From positions 682,001 through 746,000 of the forward strand of contig NZ_CP083950.1 of the NCBI RefSeq assembly GCF_006439395.2: 64,000 nucleotides of DNA. The letters run 5' to 3'. Positions 43,678-52,590 of this stretch are shown one piece after another. Both the position numbers and the translations under genes were made by a program. The stretch is from Mesorhizobium sp. B4-1-4. GTDB lineage: Bacteria; Pseudomonadota; Alphaproteobacteria; Rhizobiales; Rhizobiaceae. The notes under the pieces were generated by a model that had not been told where the DNA came from, ran no database searches, and was given only the letters and a program-made list of their open reading frames with translations. Each line of letters begins with the position of its first letter. The stretch's first letter is position 1.

Positions 43678-43875
43678 CTAGTTCTCCGCGTGGCTAAAGA
43701 CGACAGCGCCGTTGTCCTTGCGAACTTCAACGCATACGACGCCATCGTCACCCCTTCGGGTCTGGAACATGGCGATTGCATGATCTTTGGCCGTCTTCTC
43801 AGCGTCAAAGGTCACCTTGTCGATGACGCCCCGTCTTCCATACCAGATGACAGTGTAGGCCACTGAAGCTCCCAT
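43678..43875 (-). CDS. Small hypothetical protein, first gene in the element
   Basis: 65-residue protein MGASVAYTVIWYGRRGVIDK... with a compact alternation of strands and one helix (KTAKDHAIAMFQTRRGDDG). The ATG at 43875 is chosen; a TTG inside the right terminal repeat (43944) is in frame but unlikely. No known domain was recognised. Same strand and tight spacing with the next small gene indicate one transcript. Confidence 0.55.
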   Translation of the reverse strand: MGASVAYTVIWYGRRGVIDKVTFDAEKTAKDHAIAMFQTRRGDDGVVCVEVRKDNGAVVFSHAEN

Positions 43876-43939
43876 GCTTTCCGCTAAGCATATGGGGCTT
43901 ACCGCTTTAATGCCAAACCTAAAAGCGGTATCGCGGGAT

Positions 43940-43958
43940 TTCAAACTGAGACACTACC
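43940..43958. repeat. Right terminal inverted repeat of the element
   Basis: TTCAAACTGAGACACTACC, the exact reverse complement of the left end at 42617-42635. Confidence 0.92.
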
Positions 43959-43966
43959 CAAAATCG
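43959..43966. repeat. Target-site duplication, right copy
   Basis: CAAAATCG, identical to 42609-42616. It is followed by CCATGA, the original end (Pro, stop) of the interrupted MFS gene. Confidence 0.9.
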
Positions 43967-44086
43967 CCATGATTTGTGGTCTTGCTCTGTGCCGGGTATC
44001 GGGCAGGCATTTTCTTTCCCCCTAATGTGTGACTTTATGCCCGCCGTCATCCGCTGATTTGCGCATCGATCGAGGAATTCGCCCCA

Positions 44087-45346
44087 GTGTTCGTATCCTT
44101 CTTCCCGCAGCCGAAGCTCTTCTTTTCTTCGGCCGCCGTCTGGAGCCTTGCGGCGATCCTGTTCTGGTTTTTTGGTGGTGAGCAACTGGGAGCTGTGTTT
44201 GGCCTGCCGCCAGCCGCTGCGGGGACACCACCAATCATCGGCATCGCCGTTCTGGTGTCGAAGCCGTTCCTCTGGTTCTATATTTATTTCGTGGCATGCG
44301 TGGCCATCTTCTACGCGTTCTGGACCTGGTACTCGCCGCATCCATGGCAGAATTGGTCGATCCTGATGACCGCGGTCATCCTGTTCTTCATCTATTTCAA
44401 TGTGCAGGTCAGCGTCGCCGTCAACGCCTGGTACGGCCCTTTCTTCGACTATGTGCAAGGGCTGATGTCGGGGACGGGAAAGTCGACCAATGGCGAGTTC
44501 TACACCGGACTGGCCGACTTCTCGTGGCTTGCGCTGGTGGGCATGAACGTGCAGGTCGTCAATGCCTTCATCGTCAGCCACTGGATCTTCCGCTGGCGCA
44601 CGGCGATGAACAACTATTTCATCGAGAACTGGACCAGACTGCGCCATATCGAGGGCGCCTCGCAGCGCATCCAGGAAGACACGATGCGGTTCTCGCAGAT
44701 CATGGAAGATCTCGGTTCCAGCTTCGTCCAGTCGATCATGACCTTGATCGCCTTCCTGCCGGTTATGATCCAGTTGCAGGCCCACATCAGCGAATTGCCG
44801 ATCGTCGGCGCGATCCCGCAGCCGCTGGTCGTCGCGGCCCTTGCCTGGTGTCTGTTCGGAACGATCTCGGTGATGATTGCCGGCCTGAAGCTTCCGGGGC
44901 TGCAGTTCCGCAACCAGCGTGTCGAGGCTGCTTACCGCAAGGAGCTTGTTTACGGCGAGGATCACGCCGATCGTGCGCAACCCGCCACCACGGCCGAGCT
45001 GTTCGCCAATGTCCGACACAACTATTTCAGGCTCTATTTCCATTACATCTATTTCAACGTCGTCCGGTACACCTACTTGCAGGCCGACAACATTTTCTCT
45101 CTGCTGATCCTGGGTCCGTCGCTGGTCGCGCACAAGATAACGTTCGGCGCGCTGAACCAGATATCGAATGCGTTCGGCAAGGTGACGGGCTCGCTGCAGT
45201 TCCTGCTCACCTCCTGGTCGACCATCGTCGAGCTGCAGTCGGTCCACAAGCGCCTGCGCGCCTTCGAGGCGACGCTGGAAGGCGCGCCGCTGCCTGACAT
45301 CGACCAGCGCTATCTCGCAAGGCAGGGCGCCGAGGACCCGGCTTGA
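44087..45346 (+). CDS. bacA: BacA/SbmA family peptide antibiotic transporter
   Basis: 419-residue inner-membrane protein of the SbmA/BacA family. Several membrane segments are followed by the family core: WYSPHPWQNWSIL, NAWYGPFFDYVQ, RWRTAMNNYFIENW, RHIEGASQRIQEDTMRFS and the C-terminal SWSTIVELQSVHKRL. BacA imports peptides such as legume NCR peptides and bleomycin-like compounds and affects lipid A fatty acids; it is needed for long-term nodule symbiosis in several rhizobia. The start is a GTG at 44087 with GAGGA about 11 nt upstream. The mobile element ends 128 bp upstream, so promoter context may be changed. Confidence 0.93.
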   Translation: MFVSFFPQPKLFFSSAAVWSLAAILFWFFGGEQLGAVFGLPPAAAGTPPIIGIAVLVSKPFLWFYIYFVACVAIFYAFWTWYSPHPWQNWSILMTAVILFFIYFNVQVSVAVNAWYGPFFDYVQGLMSGTGKSTNGEFYTGLADFSWLALVGMNVQVVNAFIVSHWIFRWRTAMNNYFIENWTRLRHIEGASQRIQEDTMRFSQIMEDLGSSFVQSIMTLIAFLPVMIQLQAHISELPIVGAIPQPLVVAALAWCLFGTISVMIAGLKLPGLQFRNQRVEAAYRKELVYGEDHADRAQPATTAELFANVRHNYFRLYFHYIYFNVVRYTYLQADNIFSLLILGPSLVAHKITFGALNQISNAFGKVTGSLQFLLTSWSTIVELQSVHKRLRAFEATLEGAPLPDIDQRYLARQGAEDPA

Positions 45347-45371
45347 AAAAGCTTGGATCTTGATGCGAAGC

Positions 45372-45405
45372 GTTGGCGGTTCAGCCGCCAACCGAGGCCT
45401 TTTTT
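45372..45405 (+). terminator. Probable terminator after bacA
   Basis: An 8-bp stem, GTTGGCGG/CCGCCAAC (45372-45379 with 45385-45392), is followed 7 nt later by six T (45400-45405). It overlaps the last codons of the convergent polysaccharide deacetylase gene. Confidence 0.5.
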
Positions 45406-46388
45406 CGGCCTCCGCCCTGCCGCTCGACATAGTCGCGGAAGCTGATGCACTCGACATCGGACTTGACGCAGACCTCGCCTGCAAAGCGCTCCAGCGCGGT
45501 CCAGTAGGCGCCGTCATTCATCAGCGTGAAGTGGAAGCCGAGCTCAAGCGGAATGCGCTTGCCTTGATATTGCGCGTCGAAGGCCGCGCGGAAAGCGTCA
45601 TAGGTCCGGTTGGCGAACTCGTCCGCCTGGCTTGGCCGTTCGAAGCCGCCCGAGTGGCGGACATAGAGATTGTAGTCCATCGCGATCACTGGTCGCGATT
45701 TCGGCCCTTCCGGGATCTGCGGCAGCGAAAAGCGGGTGATGCCGCCGACGGTCGGTGGCCGGGCAGGGCCCTGTGAGACACCGCTGGCATCGAACTGATA
45801 GCCGGCGGCGGGCAACGCTTCGTAAAGCGCCTTGCTGGTCGACAAATAGGGGGCACGGAAGCCAACCACCGCATGCCGCGCGAAGTTTTGCCAGCCTCCC
45901 GGTTCGGGCGTGATGCCGTTGATCGTGTAGGCGTTCTCGAGAATATGCTCGAACGAGGCGAACTCTTTCAGCCAGTCGGCTTTGCTCCAGTTCTTGCCAT
46001 CGAAATGGCCACAGGCGTGGCTGGCGATGTCGTGACCCTCTTGTGCGGCGAGGCCGATCTGTTCGAGCCGCTCGGCCACGTCCTGCCTGGAGGCGGCAAA
46101 GCCAATGTTGGATTTGCCGGTCGACTTGCCCGGTGCGGTGTATTCCTTGCGCGTCTCTGGCGACAGCAGGAAGACGCACGACAGAAAATAGGTGAAGTGC
46201 GCGCCTGTGCGTTGCGCCAGCGCCCGGCTGCGCTTCCACTGCGAGATGTCGCGGGCGCTGTCGAAGGAGATGATGACGATCTGCTTCGGTTTTGCCGGCA
46301 GTGGCGGCGCGGGAGGATCGGCCAGAGCCCCGCCGACAGTGGTCAGCGAGGCAAGCGAGAACGCGACAACGCGACACAAACGAGACAT
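45381..46388 (-). CDS. Polysaccharide deacetylase family protein with signal peptide
   Basis: 335-residue exported protein: signal peptide MSRLCRVVAFSLASLTTVGG with cleavage near ALA-DPPAP, then a NodB-homology domain. The zinc-binding pair is His124 and His128 in IASHACGH. The first motif reads ISFDSARD (Asp43) instead of TFDDG, so the usual Asp-Asp pair is broken and catalysis may be altered. Start taken at 46388. A very long open frame running on to 48911 on this strand is only the antisense of the next genes. Convergent with bacA. Confidence 0.82.
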   Translation of the reverse strand: MSRLCRVVAFSLASLTTVGGALADPPAPPLPAKPKQIVIISFDSARDISQWKRSRALAQRTGAHFTYFLSCVFLLSPETRKEYTAPGKSTGKSNIGFAASRQDVAERLEQIGLAAQEGHDIASHACGHFDGKNWSKADWLKEFASFEHILENAYTINGITPEPGGWQNFARHAVVGFRAPYLSTSKALYEALPAAGYQFDASGVSQGPARPPTVGGITRFSLPQIPEGPKSRPVIAMDYNLYVRHSGGFERPSQADEFANRTYDAFRAAFDAQYQGKRIPLELGFHFTLMNDGAYWTALERFAGEVCVKSDVECISFRDYVERQGGGRKKASVGG

Positions 46389-46580
46389 AGGCAAATTTAC
46401 AGGCTCCGGTCGGTCAGAAAGCCGGCTATCGCCCAAATGTGGCGCGGGTGCGATTGGCCTTTTCGTCCGTTTGCCCTGGCAATAGGCGATTTTCCGGTCG
46501 AACCCCTTCCATGCCGACAAAATTTCGCTAAAACGCGGGCTCATGAACCGCCCCGGCCCGGGGCAGGAATGGTTTGATTG

Positions 46581-47246
46581 ATGTCCGACGACAGTTTTAT
46601 CCGTGAAGTCAACGACGAGATCCGTCGCGAACAGGCGCAGGCGCTGTGGGACCGTTTCGGCCCGGCCTTGCTTGCCGTTGCGGTGCTCGTGGTGCTCGGC
46701 ACCGCCGCCTTCGTCGGCTATCGCTATTGGGACGAGACACGCGCCAACCGATCCGGCGACGCCTTCTCGCAGGCCTTGAAGCTTGCCAACGATGGCAAGA
46801 ACGACGAGGCACTGGCTGCGCTCGATCAGTTGGAGAAAGATGGCTACGGCGCCTATCCGCTGCTTGCCCGCATGCGCGCCGCGACGGTCAAGGCGAACAA
46901 GGGCGACGTCGATGCCGCCGTCAAGGATTTCGACGAGGTCGCGGCCGACACCGCCATCCCCCAGGGCATTCGCGACATGGCGCGGCTGAGGGCAGCACTT
47001 CTGCTTGTCGATTACGGCTCTTTCGCCGATGTCTCCAGCCGCGTCGAGGCGCTGACATCGGACACCAACACGCTGCGTCATACCGCGCGCGAGGCGCTCG
47101 GCCTTGCCGCCTGGAAGGAAGGCAAGACCCAGGATGCGCTGAAGCTGTTCGACCAGATCGCCGCCGATGACGGCGCCCCGCGCAACACGCGCGAACGGGC
47201 GACCTTGATGTCCGAGCTGATCCGCGGCTCGGGCAACGCGTCGTGA
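46581..47246 (+). CDS. YfgM-like membrane-anchored TPR protein
   Basis: 221-residue protein with a short cytoplasmic N-terminus (MSDDSFIREVNDEIRREQAQ), one membrane helix (about 29-49) and a periplasmic domain of TPR-like repeats. This is the layout of YfgM, the ancillary SecYEG translocon subunit that works with periplasmic chaperones. It lies 6 bp before der, as yfgM lies near der in many Proteobacteria. A TTG codon just upstream at 46578 is an alternative start. Confidence 0.85.
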   Translation: MSDDSFIREVNDEIRREQAQALWDRFGPALLAVAVLVVLGTAAFVGYRYWDETRANRSGDAFSQALKLANDGKNDEALAALDQLEKDGYGAYPLLARMRAATVKANKGDVDAAVKDFDEVAADTAIPQGIRDMARLRAALLLVDYGSFADVSSRVEALTSDTNTLRHTAREALGLAAWKEGKTQDALKLFDQIAADDGAPRNTRERATLMSELIRGSGNAS

Positions 47247-47252
47247 TTTCGG

Positions 47253-48689
47253 ATGACGTTCAAGGTAGCCATCATCGGCCGGCCTAACGTCGGCAAATCG
47301 ACTCTTTTCAATCGGCTGGTCGGAAAGAAGCTGGCGCTTGTCGACGACACGCCGGGCGTGACACGCGATCGCCGTGTCCATGCCGCCAAGCTTTACGACC
47401 TGCATTTCGACGTCATCGACACCGCCGGTTTCGAGGACGCCGGCGCCTCGACCTTGCCCGGACGCATGCGCGCGCAGACCGAGATCGCCATCCGCGAGGC
47501 CGACCTGATCTTCTTCACCATCGACGCCAAATCCGGCCTGCTGCCGGACGACAGGACCTTTGCCGAGATCGTGCGCAAATCCGGCAAGCCGGTCGTGCTG
47601 GTTGCCAACAAGGCGGAGGCGAAAGGCGCGCAGGGCGGCATGCTGGAGGCCTGGGAACTCGGCCTCGGCGAGCCGATCCCGGTCTCGGCCGAACACGGCC
47701 AGGGCCTGCCCGATCTCCGGGATGCGGTGATCGCAGCACTTGGCGAGGAGCGCGCCTTCGGCGAGGACGATGAGGATGACGAGGAGGTCGCCGCCAGTGA
47801 AGTGCTGATCGGCGAGGACATCGCCGATCCGGATGCCGAGGATGCACCTGCCTACGATGACACCAAGCCGATGCGCATCGCCGTCGTCGGCCGTCCGAAC
47901 GCCGGCAAGTCGACACTGATCAACGCGCTGATCGGCGAGGAGCGGCTGCTGACCGGACCGGAAGCCGGCATCACCCGCGATTCCATCTCCGTCGATTGGG
48001 ACTGGCGCGGGCGGCGGATAAAACTGTTCGATACGGCAGGCATGCGCCGCAAGGCCAGGATCCACGAAAAGCTGGAAGTGATGTCGGTGCAGGATGGCTT
48101 GCGCGCCATCCGTTTCGCCGAGATCGTCATCATCGTACTGGACGCCACCATCCCTTTCGAGAAGCAGGATCTGCAGATCGCCGACCTGATCATCCGCGAG
48201 GGCCGGGCGCCGGTGATCGCCTTCAACAAATGGGACTTGATCGACAAGCCCCAGGAACTGCTGGCGGAATTGCGCGAGAAGACCGAGCGGCTGCTGCCGC
48301 AGGTGCGCGGCATCCAGGCGGTGCCGGTCTCGGCCGAGACCGGACGCGGCCTCGACAAGCTTATGGACGCAGTATTGAAGACCCACAAGGTCTGGAACAG
48401 CCGCGTTTCGACCGGCAAGCTCAACCGCTGGCTGGAAGCCATCCTGGCGCATCACCCGCCGCCCGCCGTTGCCGGGCGCCGGCTGAAGGTCAAATATGTC
48501 ACCCAGGCCAAGACACGGCCGCCGGGCTTCGTGGTCCAGTGTTCGCGGCCGGACGCGATGCCGCAATCCTATGTCCGCTATCTCTCCAACAGCCTGCGCG
48601 AAGCCTTCGACATGCCCGGCGTGCCGATCCGCATGGCGCTGCGCACCTCGGACAATCCGTTCGCCGGCCGGGCCAAGAAGCGCGGCTGA
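47253..48689 (+). CDS. der: Ribosome-associated GTPase Der (EngA)
   Basis: 478-residue double GTPase needed for 50S ribosomal subunit assembly. First G domain: GRPNVGKST (about 9-17), DTAGFED, NKAE. Second G domain: GRPNAGKST (about 212-220), [12 protein letters not shown]. An acidic linker ([13 protein letters not shown]) separates them and a KH-like domain forms the C-terminus. Follows the YfgM-like gene directly, so the two are co-transcribed. Confidence 0.97.
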   Translation: MTFKVAIIGRPNVGKSTLFNRLVGKKLALVDDTPGVTRDRRVHAAKLYDLHFDVIDTAGFEDAGASTLPGRMRAQTEIAIREADLIFFTIDAKSGLLPDDRTFAEIVRKSGKPVVLVANKAEAKGAQGGMLEAWELGLGEPIPVSAEHGQGLPDLRDAVIAALGEERAFGEDDEDDEEVAASEVLIGEDIADPDAEDAPAYDDTKPMRIAVVGRPNAGKSTLINALIGEERLLTGPEAGITRDSISVDWDWRGRRIKLFDTAGMRRKARIHEKLEVMSVQDGLRAIRFAEIVIIVLDATIPFEKQDLQIADLIIREGRAPVIAFNKWDLIDKPQELLAELREKTERLLPQVRGIQAVPVSAETGRGLDKLMDAVLKTHKVWNSRVSTGKLNRWLEAILAHHPPPAVAGRRLKVKYVTQAKTRPPGFVVQCSRPDAMPQSYVRYLSNSLREAFDMPGVPIRMALRTSDNPFAGRAKKRG

Positions 48690-48988
48690 ACCTCGGCGCC
48701 GATCAGGCCACGGCCCGCAGGCCCGGCATCGCTGGCCCTCGCGTTTTCCGGCAGTGCCTGTCGCGCCGCTTCCGTCGATATATCCGCGAGGCGACCGCAA
48801 TTTGCGCGCTGATTGCCTCGCCGATCTTTCTGCGTCCGACCTGAGTGCTCCGCCGCAAAACCGCCCGACTTCGAAACCACGACCTTGAGCCGACTGAGAA
48901 AACCCGATCAATCCCGTTAACGTCCCATCAAGGTTAATGCATCATTTTGCTCTCCAGTGGGGTCAGTAGCGTTCCTGGAGAGAGTTCC

Positions 48989-50170
48989 GTGCATCGACGT
49001 ATGTTGAAGCGGCTTGTTGCCGCCGCCGGTGAGAAACGCAGCTTCGTATCCCCGCTCATCATTGGTCTCGGCATCTGGATAGGCTTTCCGACCGTCGCCG
49101 CCTACCAGGATATGACGAGCCTGGTGTCCGGCCTTGAGGCACCGACCGCGCGCTGGAATTCCTATGTCGAAAAATCCGTTGCCGGCTCGGTTCATGCCGC
49201 CGAGATGCCGTTCGTCGATTCTGATAAAACCGCGTCGCTCTCCGGTTCCGGCGTGCGCCTTCCCGGCGTCGGCTCCGTCTCGTTCCGGGGCAAGGGCGGC
49301 AAGGTCAACGCGACGCCAGACGAGGACCGCGTCGTGCGAGCCGACAAGAAGGGCCGCATCGTCCAGGTGTCTCCCGTTGCACCGCCGAAGAACTTCAACG
49401 CCGGGTCGATCTTCCAGCGGACCTCCTCCCTGATGCGACCGACCATGGACAGCGGCCTGAAGATGGCGTTCGCCAAGCCGCAGATCAAAGGCAAGGAAAT
49501 CCAGATCGCCTCGGAATTCCATGCGCGTGAGGACAAGAAGCCGGATCCGGGCGTGCCGGCCATGCTTGCCGCCCTGGTCAACAACTCCCATCCGGATGTG
49601 CTGGCGACCGCCTATGCGCAATCGGCGCCGGACTACGCCAAGGCCTCGCCCTTCGAAGCCCTGCTTCAGGACGAACAGCCCAACAGCGGCCGCTTCATTC
49701 CGCCGATGGCCAAGGGTGACCATTGGTGGATCCAGAACCCGCTTCCAGCCAGCGTCTTCTCCAAGCCCGAGCAGAAATGCCTGGCCAACGGCATCTATTT
49801 CGAGGCGCGCGGCGAATCCGTGCGCGGTCAGGCCGCTGTCGCCCAGGTCATCCTCAACCGCGTCCGCAACCCCGCCTATCCCAACTCGATCTGCGGCGTC
49901 GTCTACCAGAACGACAGCTGGTTCAACCGTTGCCAGTTTTCCTTCGCCTGCGACGGCAGGAAGAAGCGCATCGACAATCCTGTCGCCTACAAGACCGCGC
50001 AGGACATCGCCATGGCCGTCACCGCCGGCAAGATCTTCATCCCGGAGGTCGGATCATCGACGCATTACTACGCCCAGTATGTCCATCCGGGCTGGGCCCA
50101 CACGATGCAGAAGATGACCAAGATCGGCCTGCATATCTTCTATCGCACCTATGGCGGCGGCTGGAGCTGA
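48989..50170 (+). CDS. SleB-type cell wall hydrolase
   Basis: 393-residue protein with one N-terminal membrane segment (about 17-35), a long low-complexity linker and a C-terminal hydrolase_2 (SleB) domain. This domain starts near CLANGIYFEARGESVRGQAAV, with the catalytic-type Glu in YFEARGE, and includes VILNRVRNPAYPNSICGVVYQ and FSFACDG. It probably cleaves peptidoglycan during growth or division. The GTG at 48989 is chosen because GGAG lies 8 nt upstream; an ATG at 49001 and an earlier open frame exist. The 299-bp gap between der and this gene shows no other gene. Confidence 0.88.
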   Translation: MHRRMLKRLVAAAGEKRSFVSPLIIGLGIWIGFPTVAAYQDMTSLVSGLEAPTARWNSYVEKSVAGSVHAAEMPFVDSDKTASLSGSGVRLPGVGSVSFRGKGGKVNATPDEDRVVRADKKGRIVQVSPVAPPKNFNAGSIFQRTSSLMRPTMDSGLKMAFAKPQIKGKEIQIASEFHAREDKKPDPGVPAMLAALVNNSHPDVLATAYAQSAPDYAKASPFEALLQDEQPNSGRFIPPMAKGDHWWIQNPLPASVFSKPEQKCLANGIYFEARGESVRGQAAVAQVILNRVRNPAYPNSICGVVYQNDSWFNRCQFSFACDGRKKRIDNPVAYKTAQDIAMAVTAGKIFIPEVGSSTHYYAQYVHPGWAHTMQKMTKIGLHIFYRTYGGGWS

Positions 50171-50340
50171 GGCCCCGGCAGTCGCCGATCTTTTCATGCG
50201 CTTGTGCGGCTGATTGGGGAGCCGTTGCAGGGGGGATTCGTGCAACGCATCCCCATCCTCGTGGCGGGCACGATGTCGCACCTCTCTAATAGATTGATTT
50301 TGCTGCCTAAAATACATGACAATGAACTTCCGCCCGTGGC

Positions 50341-50369
50341 TTGACGGGCGCAAACCCTCTAACTATGTT
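50341..50369 (+). promoter_or_regulatory. Sigma-70-type promoter of the atp (F0) operon
   Basis: TTGACG (50341-50346) and TATGTT (50364-50369) are separated by exactly 17 bp and lie 57 bp upstream of the atpI start. This is the best promoter match in the 256-bp gap before the operon. Confidence 0.6.
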
Positions 50370-50426
50370 GCCGGCGACTTTAGAAGCGGACGGACGGTGA
50401 CGGTCTGACCGGGCAGGGGGGGTACG

Positions 50427-50834
50427 ATGGCCGATAAAAGCGGGCCAGACGGATCCGGAGAAACCGGCCGCGGCAAGCAGCATGAAGCCGGCATCCGCGA
50501 TGACGATCTTGAGCGACGTCGGCGTGAACTTGAAGCATCGCTTGCGACAAGGCTGCCGAACCGGCGTGAGGGGAAAGACGACGCGAAAGCGGGCAGTGCG
50601 GCCGGTTATGGCCAGGCGGTCAAACTCTCCAGTGAATTTATCGCTGGCGTGGTGGTGGGCGCCGGCATCGGCTGGATCATCGACCGTATGGCGGGGACAT
50701 CGCCGTGGGGTCTGATCGTTTTCTTGCTGCTGGGTTTTGGCGCCGGCGTGCTCAATGTCATGCGTTCAGCGGGCGTTGTGGCGGAATTCGGACAGGGCGA
50801 CAAATCGCGCTCTGACCGGGACGACAGCAAATAG
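50427..50834 (+). CDS. atpI: ATP synthase protein I
   Basis: 135-residue small inner-membrane protein. A charged, glycine-rich N-terminus (about 1-62) precedes two membrane helices (FIAGVVVGAGIGWIIDRMAG and the GLIVFLLLGFGAGVLNVM segment). AtpI assists assembly of the c-ring of the F0 sector. First gene of the alphaproteobacterial F0 operon atpI-atpB-atpE-atpF'-atpF. Confidence 0.93.
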   Translation: MADKSGPDGSGETGRGKQHEAGIRDDDLERRRRELEASLATRLPNRREGKDDAKAGSAAGYGQAVKLSSEFIAGVVVGAGIGWIIDRMAGTSPWGLIVFLLLGFGAGVLNVMRSAGVVAEFGQGDKSRSDRDDSK

Positions 50835-50888
50835 CCGCTCTCGCGGCAATGGTAATTTAGCCGTACGCGGCATTGACGGGGTGAGAAC

Positions 50889-51647
50889 GTGGCAGCTGAC
50901 AAGGTCGATCCGATCCACCAGTTCCATATCATCAAGCTGATTCCGATTAATATCGGCGGCTACGACCTGTCCTTCACCAATTCGGCGCTGTTCATGGTCG
51001 CGACCGTGTTCGTGGCGGCGGCGTTCTTGTTCCTGACGACGTCGAGCAGGAGCCTGGTCCCCGGCCGACTGCAGTCGGTCTCCGAAATGGCGTATGAATT
51101 CGTCGGCAACATGTTGCGCGATGCCGCCGGCACGCAGGGCATGAAGTTCTTCCCGTTCGTGTTCTCGCTGTTCATGTTCGTGCTGGTCGCCAATCTGCTC
51201 GGCCTGTTCCCCTATTTCTTCACCGTTACCAGTCATATCATCGTGACCTTCGGCCTGGCCATCCTGGTGATTGGCACCGTCATCGTCTACGGCTTCATGA
51301 AGCATGGCCTTGGCTTCCTGAAGCTGTTCGTGCCGAAGGGCGTGCCCCTCGTGATGATGGTGCTTGTTGTTCCAATCGAGGTGATTTCCTTCGTATCGCG
51401 CCCGGTCAGCCTCTCGGTTCGTCTGTTCGCGAACATGCTCGCAGGTCACATCACGCTGAAGGTGTTTTCGGGATTTGTCGTCAGCCTGAGCGCGCTGGGT
51501 GCGCTTGGCGTTGCGGGTTCGATCTTGCCGCTGGCCATGGCAGTGGCGTTGACGGCGCTGGAGCTGCTCGTGGCGCTCTTGCAGGCCTATGTCTTTGCGG
51601 TGCTGACCTGCATGTATCTGAACGACGCCCTGCATCCTTCGCACTAA
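50889..51647 (+). CDS. atpB: F0F1 ATP synthase subunit a
   Basis: 252-residue inner-membrane subunit that forms the proton half-channels. The essential Arg is Arg178 in [14 protein letters not shown]. Several membrane helices are visible, including [20 protein letters not shown]. The start is a GTG at 50889 with GGTGAG upstream; 54 bp separate it from atpI. Confidence 0.97.
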   Translation: MAADKVDPIHQFHIIKLIPINIGGYDLSFTNSALFMVATVFVAAAFLFLTTSSRSLVPGRLQSVSEMAYEFVGNMLRDAAGTQGMKFFPFVFSLFMFVLVANLLGLFPYFFTVTSHIIVTFGLAILVIGTVIVYGFMKHGLGFLKLFVPKGVPLVMMVLVVPIEVISFVSRPVSLSVRLFANMLAGHITLKVFSGFVVSLSALGALGVAGSILPLAMAVALTALELLVALLQAYVFAVLTCMYLNDALHPSH

Positions 51648-51714
51648 TTGGAGTTTCCGGCATGGCTGCCGGATGGAATCGCAACGGAATTTTAGATCCA
51701 AAGGAGTTGAACAA

Positions 51715-51939
51715 ATGGACGTGGAAGCAGCAAAGTACATCGGCGCCGGCATCGCTTGCCTGGGCATGGGTGGCGCGGGTATTGGCCTGGGCAACATCTT
51801 CGGCAGCTATCTCTCGGGCGCGCTGCGCAATCCGTCGGCAGCCGATGGCCAGTTCGGCCGTCTGATCTTCGGTTTTGCCGTGACCGAAGCTCTGGGCATT
51901 TTCTCCCTTCTCATCGCGCTTCTGGCCCTGTTCAAGTAA
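51715..51939 (+). CDS. atpE: F0F1 ATP synthase subunit c
   Basis: 74-residue proteolipid with two membrane helices, the Gly-rich first helix ([20 protein letters not shown]) and the second with the proton-carrying Glu58 in [16 protein letters not shown] lies 8 nt before the ATG at 51715; an earlier in-frame ATG at 51673 is rejected. Forms the rotating ring. Confidence 0.97.
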   Translation: MDVEAAKYIGAGIACLGMGGAGIGLGNIFGSYLSGALRNPSAADGQFGRLIFGFAVTEALGIFSLLIALLALFK

Positions 51940-51998
51940 GCCTTGCGCCATCTGGCCCAACGTCACGGCGTTCGGGGCTTGAATTTCGGGGATAGTCC

Positions 51999-52580
51999 AT
52001 GTTCGTGACATCTGCCTTTGCGCAAGAGTCCGCGCCTGCCACCACGGAAGGCGACACGCATTCCGGTACCGGCGTGCCTGCGGAAGCACACGGCGCGTTC
52101 CCGCCATTCGATCCTGCGACGTTCCCGTCGCAGCTTCTGTGGCTGGCGATCACGTTCGGGCTGTTCTACCTCTTCCTGAAGAGGGTGGTGATGCCGCGTG
52201 TTGGCGGCATCATCGACGTCCGCAACGACCGCATCAGTCAGGATCTCGACCATGCGGCCAGGTTGAAGGGCGAGGCCGACGCTGCCGTCGCTGCTTACGA
52301 GCAGGAACTGGCGGAAGCCAAGAAGAACGCCAACTCGATCGGCCAGCAGGCCAACGATGCGGCCAAGGCGGAAGCCGAGACCGCTCGCAAGAAAATCGAG
52401 GCCGCCCTCGATGAGAAGCTTGGCGAGGCCGAGGCGCGCATTTCTTCCATCAAGGCCAATGCCATGAAGGAAGTCGGCACCATTGCCGAGGACACCGCTT
52501 CGGCGATTGTCGAGGCACTTGTCGGCGGCAAGGCCAGCAAGGCCGAGATCGCGGCCGCGGTCAAATCCGTGGCCAGGTGA
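51999..52580 (+). CDS. atpF': F0F1 ATP synthase subunit b'
   Basis: 193-residue peripheral-stalk subunit. A polar N-terminal stretch rich in Ala, Thr and Gly is followed by one membrane helix (about residues 46-64, LLWLAITFGLFYLFLKRVV) and a long charged coiled-coil rich in Ala, Glu and Lys. The separate b' gene is typical of alphaproteobacteria and photosynthetic bacteria. Confidence 0.95.
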   Translation: MFVTSAFAQESAPATTEGDTHSGTGVPAEAHGAFPPFDPATFPSQLLWLAITFGLFYLFLKRVVMPRVGGIIDVRNDRISQDLDHAARLKGEADAAVAAYEQELAEAKKNANSIGQQANDAAKAEAETARKKIEAALDEKLGEAEARISSIKANAMKEVGTIAEDTASAIVEALVGGKASKAEIAAAVKSVAR

Positions 52581-52590
52581 GGAGCGCATC

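Larger units (their letters stand above)
42617..43958 (-). mobile_element. IS1-like element with defective transposase and passenger genes
   Basis: 1,342-bp insertion bounded by perfect 19-bp terminal inverted repeats and an 8-bp direct duplication (CAAAATCG). All its genes are on the minus strand: two small proteins (43875-43678 and 43674-43444), the C-terminal third of an IS1-family transposase (to 42994), and an Imm8-type immunity gene (42997-42626). With its own transposase truncated it could move only if supplied with transposase in trans, so it is best seen as a non-autonomous transporter-type IS. The neat duplication and intact ends suggest recent insertion. Confidence 0.88.

Noticed and set aside
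43919..45517. A 532-codon minus-strand open frame across bacA
   Set aside because: Antisense to bacA, which has strong family motifs; it also crosses the end of the mobile element.
45381..48911. A 1,176-codon open frame on the minus strand covering the deacetylase gene, the YfgM-like gene and der
   Set aside because: Only the last 335 codons form a recognisable protein with a signal peptide. The rest is antisense to well-supported plus-strand genes, a common effect in GC-rich DNA.
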